From Uranotaenia lowii (Eukaryota > Arthropoda > Insecta > Diptera > Culicidae): a stretch of 64,000 bases of DNA. Shown one piece after another: positions 43,676-53,828 of this stretch. The first letter of the stretch is position 1. The number at the start of each line of letters is the position of its first letter. Both the position numbers and the translations under genes were made by a program. The notes under the pieces are model-generated. The model saw only the letters and a program-made list of their open reading frames with translations. It did not search any database and had not been told where the DNA came from. Location of the stretch: positions 159,159,519-159,223,518 of the forward strand of contig NC_073693.1 in the NCBI RefSeq assembly GCF_029784155.1. The letters are read 5' to 3'.

Positions 43676-46612
43676 AGTGATTGTTTCTTTATATGTTAAT
43701 ATGCATGCCTGACTGAATAACTAAAAGGGTTCTAAAAATGTTGACATTTAGAAAAGTGTTATGAACCTTGATGACAAATTTTCTATTTTTTTACAGGTCA
43801 CAAATACTGTAAATAAGCTAGATCATCAGTTAACAAGCATAGCATCCTTTATTTGTCACTTAATGTGGAGACAATACGAGGGGTAAGAAGGGAAGAGGAT
43901 GAAAATAAAATTCAATAGGCGATGGAATCGAAAAGCTATTTTTTCTCTCCTTAAGAAAAATTCGTAAGACCTGTCAAAAGTTGGATGAAATTTTAGCTGT
44001 ATCTCACTTGCACTAATGCAAAACCATCACCCAAAATTTGGCAGCGCTTCCATCGCCCTTTTTTTTATAAATTGTACAAATTTTACATAAACTTGTTGCA
44101 TACAATCTACATTGGACAACTAAAACGTTATATAATCTACTTCTAAAGAAAAGATTGCAACATTTCAATGCTACTCGGCGCTAGCTCTATACCAAAAATG
44201 CGCTGAAAAGTGAAGAGGAGAATGAGGATACTTGATTCTTTAGCAACATAACGAAACTAGAATGACTTACAAAAATAAATTGTTCTACAAAAATGTGCTA
44301 AATGAACCAAAACAACTATGCTATAAGTTCAAAAAGCGTCATGAAGATCTTTTTTCATCGCTTAAAAATGTTTCTGACATGAAAAAATTATTACAAAAAT
44401 ATTTGTTCAAATATATTAATCATTAGAGTATAATAGTATATTCTAAAGAAGCCCGTATAGTTTTGGAATTTTCTTCTTCTGATACTTATAAATTTTTGTA
44501 ATGAAAACAAACATGTCCCAAAAAGTCAGTTGATGTTATATTTTGCAATTTTGTTTCATTTATTTTCTAAAGATTAGGGTCCCCGAAATGAAGGATCAAG
44601 TCTCCCTGAACTTAAAAAATGTCGCATTTTTTTTTATTTCCACGAAAATGCTTCTATTTCATCTACGGGTTCTATCGTTCTAAATTTTGAAGCATAAAAG
44701 TTGAAATTACACGCGTCAGAAAATGCAAAAGACAGCAAGTTGCTGAGTTTTTCCAAAAAGATTTGTTGAAAATAAGAAAATGAGATCAAGTACCCCATTC
44801 TGTTCCAAAGACGATATGATTGGAAACGGGAGAGGACTATGCCAACGATGAGAAAACTTGTAGATGCCGGTCCGGCATAGAATCTTATGCCAATGATTCC
44901 CCCTCCAAGGAAGGTCATTATTGGAGTAGAATGTGATTTGTGGGTGTAGTATACAAAAGATGAGAGAATTCTCATCTTCTACAGTTTTATGTCTGTTCTG
45001 GAACGAGTAGGTCATTCTGAACCACCCTAAGTAATAAAAAGGCCCAGCAGCCTACATCGCCATGCTGGTAGCATTAACGGCCAACAATGCGCGCCAAAAT
45101 ACATCGGGTATCATCAGCACCGAAGATGATTCTAGGCAGGGTCGAGCCAAATTAGGTCCTTGGTTCGACCTCTTTTCCCGACCAACCATCCTAGAGTAAG
45201 GATCACAAGTAAGCGGCCAGAGTGGCCGGTGTTAGAGACCCAGAATGGGCAGCGTCCGAGGCTCGATTGGCCAGTTATTATATTGTGTCAGAAGTGCACT
45301 TAGATTTATCAGAATAGTAAAGTAAGAAATACAGTCCACTTTGTAATGTTGTGAATGATTGAGTCTAGTTAATTGTTATCGAGAAATTTCAGATGCTATC
45401 GCTAAAGCCGTCAGGGGCAATCCTGAACAATGTCTGTTCTTTCAACTGTTAAACTTCTTTATAACTTGACCGATTTTAATTCTGTAAAAAGCATTGAACG
45501 TGGTCTCAAATGTTTGAAGAGAATTTAAATTTTAGTTACAATAGAGCTCAATAGTGCATTGTAAACCATAAAAATCCTCTCATTTTCATTGCGTCACAAC
45601 TTTAAGCACATCCCTTTTCCCACCCTCTGTTGATTATTAAAAAAAATGCTCCAAATGCCTGGAAATTGGATATTTAAGTTCTCAACATGTCTGGCAGCAA
45701 ATATTTACAATAAAACGCGAGCAAAAAAAAAAAATTAAGCACACAAATATATTTAATGCGAGGAAATGTATATTAAGATTAAAGGTTTATTCTTAAGAAG
45801 GGATCTCAGTGGAAAATAGGTTTGCTTTTAACAGATCCTTCTTGCTTACTTAGTTAAAATAATAAATTAGAAAAAATATATTTAAGAACATTACACTAAT
45901 GCTTGATTATTAAAGTTCAAACAATCACAAATTTAAATAAGAAATAGAAATAAAAAATATTACGAATAAAAAACATCTGGCATGATGATTGGTCGTAATA
46001 GGTTCAACTTTTCCTTAAAAATGGTTAAGTTCGAAAAATAAAATTGAAAAGGGGTTTAGTGAGAAAGCTTCGAGAATTGTATGTAGGTGATATTTCATTT
46101 ATTTTGTAGCTTAACATTTATTAGCAATGTTTATAATTTTTGCCCCTACATGTATGCAACACCATTGTCCATCTTGCGATTATAAATGTTTCCGAAAAAA
46201 ACGTGAAAAAGCAGCTTGGTCTTAGCAAAACATTACTTTTATTGATATTGTTAATGCCTTTTTTGCTGATAAACGTTATTTTGAAGATTTTGGAATACGT
46301 ATAACCCACGCTGATTACCCCGAATCAAAAATTAGGATTGAGGATAAACATTTATTTGTAGCCACTAACGTCGTGCTAAAATCTGCAATCAATGATCATG
46401 CTTTAAACTCCTTTCTTCAGTTTTACTAATACGAAAAAGCTACTGCATTCAAATTAATAAATGAATGAAAAAAATGACCATAGTTCCTCCAGGTCACAAA
46501 AAATCTTTTGGCAATTTCCATCACTCAGTGGCGAACCAGCCTGCGGCTGAAAACCTCTCAATTAAAGACAAAAAAAAACCATCAAAAGTAAAGTTTTCCA
46601 ACATTTGATGAA
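43676..46612. other. AT-rich intron with one GC-rich patch
   Basis: No gene recognised. A GC-richer, non-coding patch at 45015-45260 (GCCAGAGTGGCCGGTGTTAG and neighbours) looks like mobile-element UTR, but I cannot assign it. Confidence 0.4.
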
Positions 46613-46633
46613 TGGAGAACTTAATATGATAAG

Positions 46634-47089
46634 TATGTATGTATGTTGTATGTTGGTAATCCACCATGGGTGCACGGATTCACCGCAGTTTCTGCCTAAG
46701 TATGGGTTCACATACATTCCTTAGATTCTTCCGACAAATCTCAATGCAGCGCGCCACCATACCCGGACCCCATGGCTTCGTATGAACTGTTATGTGGTGA
46801 ATGTATTGCGTGTGTTGATGTAGGTATATTTGGAAGAACGAATCAATCAGGTGGGCTAGTTTACTTACAGGTATTCCGGCATCCGTGTATATACCTGGCC
46901 AGCTGGCAACTGATTGAACATTCCAATTATATAGTCAGTTATATAATGAAACACATCTTACCTGTCGGCCCGCTTATGGGATTCGAACCCAAAAGTTTTT
47001 CTTGCCAATACCGGTAATCGGACTCAGTACGCCTGGCGTACCAATACCAGACTCGCGCCAGCCTATCCACTAGACCACATCGGCGCTCC
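46634..47089 (-). mobile_element. Full-length tRNA-derived SINE with target-site duplication
   Basis: On the minus strand it starts AGGAGCGCCGATGTGGTCTA (A box in TGTGGTCTAGTGGATAGG) and has the B box TGGGTTCGAATCCC about 100 bp in. The spacing suggests a tRNA head with a long variable arm or an insertion. A 340-bp unrelated body follows and the 3' end is an (ATAC)n tail. The flanking 21-bp direct repeats (46613-46633 and 47090-47110) start TGGAGAACTTAATATGATAA and are identical, so this insertion is comparatively recent. SINEs like this use a partner LINE for mobility; which one is not evident. Confidence 0.9.
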
Positions 47090-47119
47090 TGGAGAACTTA
47101 ATATGATAAGAATCAAATA

Positions 47120-48720
47120 CAGTGAGCGAAATAAGAATAGCACCACTATGTGTTTTGCTTGTTAAAATATGAGTGATTGAATATCACCAAAATTTTCTTC
47201 CACAAATTGTTTTGAATTGTTTAACGGATAAATCAAGCATAAGTTTACTTTTTTTGGACGTTGCAATTGACGTCGAGGACCTAAACTATGGAAAAAGGGT
47301 GCGAAATAAGAATAGCACCACTTGTGTTTTTCAACAAAAACAAGATAATTTCTAAAAATTGACCGTGTAAAAGTGAATAATAATGCTTCTATACGAATTA
47401 TTTGAATAAATAACTGTATTTTAAGGAGTTTTCTAGAATTTCAATGATTTTCAAAGAGTTAAAAGGGGGTTTTAAGAGATGTTCCTCTAGCGTTTAGGAA
47501 TTTGATACTTGAGCTAAAATACTTTATCAAACTGCTTTATTTCTTCATTATCATTCATTAGTATGGTGCAAATTGACGAAACATAGATTTGAGGCTGAAT
47601 TTGAATAAAAAAACAGGCTTCAAATTCAAAAATCCTTATGTTTTTAAATAGTCAAACGCTATTTCTCTGGTTTCAAGTCGTAGATGGCAGCACTATCTTG
47701 GGATTAAACCGAATTGATGCCCATTTTCGAATATTTGGGAATAATTCAGGTGTGCTGGATGATTTTGGTTAAGAAATAAGTACTTGGTACCGTGTGACCA
47801 CCTTGGAAATTCTAAGATCACAATATCAAAAAATAAGAATTTCATCAAGGACCCATAAAAGTGAATTTCTTGGACCGATAATCAGAATAATTTTGTACTT
47901 TCCGAAGGAGCTTGATGAACCAGATAACTAGCAGTTTTATTGGTATGATTTGAAATTGAATCGGAAGTTGAGATGAGCAGATAATTTGGCGGTGGTATAT
48001 TCTTGTGCTGGTGATTTTTTTTGCAAATCCGGGAAAGATTTCTGCAGCGTGAACTCCAACAAAACTGTGTTGGAAAACTTCCTCGAAATTATGAATATGG
48101 GCCTAAATAAACCGGAAAAATCAATATTGAGACTTAATTTGGTTTTAACTGCAATATAGTGCTGCCATCTATGACTTGAAACCGGAAAAAGTGTTGTTTA
48201 CTGAAAAAAAACTAAGTTTGTGAATTCCAATCTGTTTTTTTCTGATTTAAAATAAACCTAAAATGTTTGATTCATCATTTCACGTCATTTTAATGAAGAA
48301 AGTAAGTAGTTTGGTACAGAATTACAGCTCAAATATCAAATTCCTTAGTTCTAGAAGAGCATCTCTTAAAACACCATTATAAAACCTTTGAAAATTTTTG
48401 GGATTCTAAAAAACTCCTTAAAATGCAGTTATCCATTCAAATAATTCGTAGAAGCATTATTATTCACTTTTACACAGTAAATTTTTAGAAATTATCTTGT
48501 TTTAGTTGAAAAACACAAGTGGTTCTATTCTTATTTCGCACCCTTTTTTCATATTTTTGGTCCTCAACGCCAATTGCAACGTCCAAAAAAAGTAAACTTA
48601 TGCTTGATCTATCCGTTAAACAATTCAAAACAATTTATAGAAGAAAATTTTGGTGATATTCAAACATTCACATTTCAACAAGCAAAACACATAGTGGTGC
48701 TATTCTTATTTCGCTCACTG
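47120..48720. mobile_element. 1.6 kb palindromic TA element (long inverted arms)
   Basis: TA duplications (47118-47119, 48721-48722) surround termini CAGTGAGCGAAATAAGAATA that are exact inverses. The homology continues inward, with scattered changes, for roughly 700 bp from each side to a short centre near 47920. Markers are AATTGACGTCG..GACC / GGTCCTCAACGCCAATTG and AGATGGCAGCACTAT in both arms. There is no transposase. It is a foldback-type derivative of a Tc1/mariner-like transposon. A single-arm relic is at 1977-2255. Confidence 0.9.
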
Positions 48721-48722
48721 TA

Positions 48723-49497
48723 TGTATAGTTCATCATATTCCAGATTACTAAAATTTCCATAAATTGTTGGCTCAACTACCTTCCTAAATTAATAAGTTC
48801 CGGCTTTGTTGATCTTCAAGACGGGTTGAGTAGCCAACCTGTCCCGGTGCAAACTCTTCCTAGAGTAAGAAGTACCAGCAGGGAAAACCAGGGCGAACCA
48901 ACAAGAAAAAAAAATGGAGGAGCGGAACAAAAAAGATCTCCACAAAAGGGGTTATACCCTGTGGTTAAACCGGCAAGTTTTCACGATGGAATTAAAACTT
49001 TCCCGGAGAAAACTCCTGGCCGGCGTCCTGAGGGTTGATCTTCGTAATAGACGGAGAGCACTTTCTTTGTTTGCAGATGGCTCAGTTTTTTTGCGGGCCA
49101 CATTCCTCGGGTGAATAAAATAAAACTTACAAGCAATGCGCAACCGAACCGCAAAATGAATTTCGGTCTTCTTGGTGGTACCTTTACGTGTCAGTTGCTG
49201 CTGGGTGCTTACCGGAGCTGTTAGACTGTGGGCATCTACACTCGTGTGGTAGTTTTTTTCGTTTATTTTTCTTCCTAAATTAACCAAAATCAGCGGAGCG
49301 ACGAGTCAGAATTTTCCTACGGACTAAACATAATAGGATTGTAGAAAATTTGCTTTATTTACCATTGCAAAGCAAATTATTCAAATTTCAGCAATCCTCG
49401 AAAAACAATTATCCAATGAATGACTCTCTGACCATTGTGGATTTATGATCTCGTTTTTCAGCTGCTGAGCCAACAACAACGGAAGCACCGGAAATAA
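48723..49497. other. No gene recognised
   Basis: A GC-richer stretch (48810-49230) has open frames on both strands but no domain I recognise. It could be mobile-element sequence. Confidence 0.4.
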
Positions 49498-49501
49498 TTA
49501 A

Positions 49502-51312
49502 CACTAAACATACCGACACTTTGTATATACCTATTCATACCGCGAGCGGTCAAATGACGGCAAACACCGTTTTCGCTAAAACTCCCTTGTTTCTCAACCG
49601 ATTTCTACCAAATTTATAGTTTTGAAAAGCTTATAATTCGACTCAAATATGTTTTTCAGACAATTTTCAGCTACAATCAATAACTTTAAAGTTATTTACA
49701 GTACAAGAAAAATTTTATGAAAAAACATGCTTCAGGAAAAAGGTTGTAAATCAGTTATAAGGAGCTCGAAAAAAATTTCACTTAGTGCCTGAGAAAGCTG
49801 AAGTTAGAAGCTATATGTTGCACATATGGAAAAAATTTTTGAAAATTTTCTAAGATCATGGCCACAAAAAATGTAAAAAAGTTGTGTAAAACCCGTACTT
49901 TTCAATCAATCAACCGCCAAAGCTGTTCCTGTTACAGTAGAAAATTTTGAAAAAGTGAATTGAAAAGTAGACGTAATTTGTCACATTTTGGCATCTTTAG
50001 ATTTTTAAAATACTAAATACATAATTTTTGACGGCTTTTCAAAGGTAGTGGTTTTGCGAACTTTTTATGAATCTGGATTTTCTGAGACAATCCCTACACC
50101 CAAATTCAGCTTTGCACTGGATTTTGAGTACGTTAACGTAAGATTTAGGCAATAAAACTATATGTAAAAGAACGCAAATTTCATGCCGGTTCTAGTGATG
50201 TAACTGCATTGGCGGTGCAATGCTTTACAAAAGTATAATAAATATATTTCTGAAAGTAAAACTAGAAAATTTGAGCTAATGCTTGTTTGTTTTTTCGTTT
50301 CCTTTCATCCGTCTTCGTGTGCAAAATAGCTTTGAGATATTACCACCCACTGCGCCCGTCTGCCAAGCAAGAATTTGTGCTGACTTCTCAAAATTCAGAA
50401 ACTAGTTCACTGTTTTATTTATCATATTTTTTCCAAGCATTGCACCGCCAATGCAGTTACACCACTAGAACCGGTATGAAATAAGCTTTCTTTTGCATAT
50501 AGTTTTATTGCCTAAACCTTACGTTAACGTACTCAAAATCCAGTGCAAAGCTGAGCTTAGCTGTAGGAATTGTCTTAGAAAATCCAAATTGAAAAAAAGT
50601 TCGAAAAACAGCTACCTTTGAAAAGTCGTCATAAATTATGTACTTCGTATTTCAAAAATCTAAAGATGCCAAAATGTGACAAATTACGTCTACTTTTCAA
50701 TTCACTTTTTCAAAATTTTCTACTGTAACAGGAACAGCTTTGGCGGTTGATTGATTGAAAAGTACGGGTTTTACACAACTTTTTTATTTTTTTTGTGGCC
50801 ATGATCTTAGAAAATTTTCATAAAATGTTTCCATATGTGTAACATATAGCTTCTAACTTCAGCTTTCTCAGGCACTAAGTGAATTTTTTTTCGAGCACTT
50901 AATAACTGATTTACAACCTTTTTCCTGAAGCATGTTTTTTCATAAAATTTTTCTTGTACTGTAATTAACTTTAAATTTATTGATTGAAGCTGAAAATTGT
51001 CTGAAAAACATATTTGAGTCGAATTATAAGCTTTTCAAAACTATAAATTTGGTAGAAATCGGTTGAGAAACAAGGGAGTTTTAGCGAAAACGGTGTTTGC
51101 CGTCATTTGACCGCTCGCGGTATGAATAGGTATACCACATACGTTATTCGAAAACCGTAACACTTAAAAAAAATTTAAAAACGCAAAAATACTTGCATTT
51201 CAAAAACAAAAATAGTCCTGTCGTTAAATTTGCGAAAAAAACAATTATATAAGGCGTAATCATCGTTTAAAGTTCAAAAACCGTCATTTGACCGCCTCCG
51301 GTACGTTTAGTG
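49502..51312. mobile_element. piggyBac-like non-autonomous element with TTAA flanks
   Basis: TTAA occurs at 49498-49501 and 51313-51316. Inside are inverted termini CACTAAACATACCG and CACTAAACGTACCG. Within them are long inverted arms of about 690 bp (49526-50225 and 50435-51135) starting ATACCTATTCATACCGCGAG, with a loop of about 210 bp. The right side has an extra about 165 bp between the outer terminus and the arm. No transposase ORF. TTAA specificity points to piggyBac-type mobilisation. The right end lies 43 bp inside the GPCR intron from the donor at 51360. Confidence 0.85.
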
Positions 51313-51360
51313 TTAAGGGAACGCGAAGATATTTCTAGATAGGTACCTACTAAAACTTAC

Positions 51361-51429
51361 CGTGCAGTAAATGAAGAATGCACCGAGGGCAATTACGCGA
51401 AGAAGGGCCGGACTTGCTGCGCGCACCAC
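51361..51429 (-). CDS. Class C GPCR exon: ICL1 and start of TM2
   Basis: This 69-nt phase-0 exon (acceptor CTATTTGGCAG, donor GTAAGT) reads VVRAASPALLRVIALGAFFI and then YCT. The pattern of a basic-Ala-Ser box, a leucine-rich stretch and Gly is the class C ICL1-TM2 signature. It is separated from the TM1 exon by a 107-bp intron and from the TM3 exon by about 13.8 kb of repeat-filled intron. I chose the ends from the splice sites and the uninterrupted phase 0 on both sides. Confidence 0.92.
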
Positions 51430-51536
51430 CTGCCAAATAGGGAAAAGGAAAAACCCAATTCCGTGAGATAATTTGCATCATAATAAAAGCGGAAACCATT
51501 ACGAGTTACATCAACCAGGGAGCGCGCTAAAATTAC

Positions 51537-51737
51537 CTTCACTTGTTGATACCGGAAGGTGAAAACGGCAGCCGGCGGAAGTAGCCCAATGATGGAGCAA
51601 GCCAGCACCAAAATTCCGGTCCGCATGGTCCAGTTGAGGGCGGCAACGCAGGGCGAGGAATCGATACAGGAATCACAACCTTCGGCGCACGGCAAGCACT
51701 GGTAGGACGAGGGTTCGTTGTAGGTGCTGAGTTCTTT
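51537..51737 (-). CDS. Class C GPCR exon: cysteine-rich neck and TM1
   Basis: This 201-nt phase-0 exon (acceptor ATACTTCCACAG, donor GTAATT) encodes 67 residues. A juxtamembrane Cys-rich motif, YQCLPCAEGCDSC, is followed by IDSSPC. After NWTMRT comes a hydrophobic TM1 of about 20 residues (ILVLACSIIGLLPPAAVF), ending in the basic FRYQQVK. The ligand-binding ectodomain must be encoded upstream, beyond the repeats at 51.9-64 kb, because no such exon is visible there. Product: a plasma-membrane seven-helix receptor. The short neck, instead of a full nine-cysteine domain, fits the GPR158/Smog-like orphan group better than metabotropic glutamate receptors; that placement is from memory. Confidence 0.92.
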
Positions 51738-52095
51738 CTGTGGAAGTATCAATAAAGATGTCGATGAATATTTAGTCAAGTCATGCAAAAGTTTAAAACA
51801 TTCGACGTATAAGTTTGTTCGTTGAAGTTGAAGTTCATCTGACTTTGATTTTTAAAGTTTCAGTACTTTTTTCTAAGTTAAACACAATACATCTAGGGGG
51901 GATAAGGGCATAATGGCCACTTTAAGGAGAACGCTTATTTAACCATAGAGAACAGCTGTAATATGTGAATTAAATCAATGATTCGTGTTCAGACACTCAA
52001 ATAGTCTATTGCCTAATTGGATGAAACTTGAAAAAGTACATAAAAACGTTTAAAAATGCATTTTAAAAAATTTTGCCGAAAGCTGAAAACCAGTC
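51738..52095. other. Upstream intron, nothing recognised
   Basis: AT-rich sequence upstream of the TM1 exon. A possible element edge, TAGGGGGGATAAGGGCATAA, is at 51894-51913. Confidence 0.45.
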
Positions 52096-52206
52096 ACTGT
52101 AGAGGCATAATGAGAAACCCACTGAGGCAGTATGAGCACCATTAATGAAGGCATAATGAGCGTTATCTGCCGGGGATTCTAGCAGCGGATTCGACTCGAT
52201 GAAGTC

Positions 52207-52389
52207 TGTGCAGACCGGTCCGGAGCTGCTAAGCTTGGAAGTAGTACCAGTGAGCTACCGGCTCAAGAACTGCCGGAGGAACCACACACTGCTTGATTCA
52301 CCCGCTGCTCGCCGACCGACTGACTGACTGACTGGCTGGCGTGCACGCTTGTGGCGGAAGACCAAGCGTGTAATTAATCCATTCACACA
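52207..52389 (-). repeat. 3' LTR of the LARD-like element
   Basis: 183 bp bounded by TG..CA (plus strand TGTGCAGACC to TTCACACA). It contains a short GACT microsatellite. It differs from 57973-58155 only in AAGCGTG versus AAGAGTG. Confidence 0.95.
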
Positions 52390-52404
52390 TCCCCTTCCTA
52401 TCCC
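52390..52404 (-). other. Polypurine tract of the LARD-like element
   Basis: The minus strand reads GGGATAGGAAGGGGA, directly before the 3' LTR. This is where plus-strand DNA synthesis is primed in LTR elements. Confidence 0.85.
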
Positions 52405-53828
52405 AAACAAAACAATAATACAATTTCAAAGAAACGATTTTTTTAATATTTTTTTTTTTGGAATATTATATCCTAGATATTATTCATCTACAAAAAAAAA
52501 TCTCCGAGCAAAAGATAAATTAACATATTTAGATAAGAAAAGTTACACTATATAGACGAATTGGATCGTGATGGTTTTAAGCCTAGTCGCCCATTATTTG
52601 TTTATGTTTTTGTTTACTTGCTACAAATTGAATACACGGCTAACATAATCTATGAAACGGTGTTGTAATTCAGCCATTACAAATTTAATCAATTGAGTTG
52701 TTTTGAGAAATCCAATATTTGAAACGATAAAAACACCCATGATAGGATCATTTTTGTGTAACGTGATTTTATAATACAATATTTTATCTTCCACATGTTG
52801 TTAATTTGGATTCAAATTTATCCTCCCACATTATGTTAAGAATCTCTCGGAATTCAAACTCATGGACACAAAACAATATTGTGTTACTTATCTTGATCTT
52901 TACTGAAATTGTCAAATCAGTTATCACTCTCACATATCTATCGTAATTGTTCATGCAAAAGATAAACCAGTTATCATTATCTCTAAATAGTGATCGAATT
53001 GATTCTTTGGTTGCAAAAGAATAAGTGCAGGAAGTTGCCAACCACCACGGAATCGAACTTTCAATGCAAAATTGAATCACCTACATTCATTGATTCGCTA
53101 TAGAGACATCCACACTCAGTAATTTGTTTTTTTTTTATCTTATTGATTGTCAACAAGCCAAATAATGATGTTATCAAGCAATTTTTTCTATCATACTTCT
53201 CTTGACTAGTCATTCATTTTTAAGCTGACTTCCCGCATAAATCAGTATCATAAATTGACCGTTCCTGTAATCTTTTTCCCGAGACACCATAAAGATTCCC
53301 CTTATAGTAATGGATTATAAATGGAAGATTAAGTAAATAGTATTGGAATCGTTTGGACACACTTAACGATACAGTGAACGGGTCGTTAAGTAGAGTTACG
53401 ATAAAATGAAGATTAATTTTTTCGAACCAGTTCGATCATACGTGTTATCTTTTTATAATGATCCCATAAAATGATGAAGGTACAGCACATCCTCACTCAA
53501 CAATTAAAAGATTCAAGTGTTTTTGTTAATTTTACATAATTTTAATACGATTTTCGTATACAATGAAAACGATTCACATAGTTTTAAAGCATTTATTTCA
53601 TTCGTAGTAATTGAGAAACATACTTATCGTATCCTGATGCTCAGAATAACATTTTCTAGATGTTGTGTGTAGCACCGTATGTATGCGGGTGTTGCTTTTG
53701 GTTTTGACCATCTCGAGGAAATGGCCGCTCGGTCGTTGCGGATTCGCAGATTCGCAATGCTGCTACGGTGGTGTTGCTTACCGCTACTTTCGGTATTAGG
53801 GTTCTTCCTCCAAACCTAGAACAATATG

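Noticed and set aside
46980..47085. Functional tRNA gene
   Set aside because: A and B boxes are good, but the acceptor stem does not pair and the unit has a 340-bp tail and a 21-bp duplication. It is a SINE.
48826..49287. Overlapping frames in a GC-richer patch as a gene
   Set aside because: Both strands are open over the same stretch, with low-complexity charged text and no motif. GC content alone explains the open frames.
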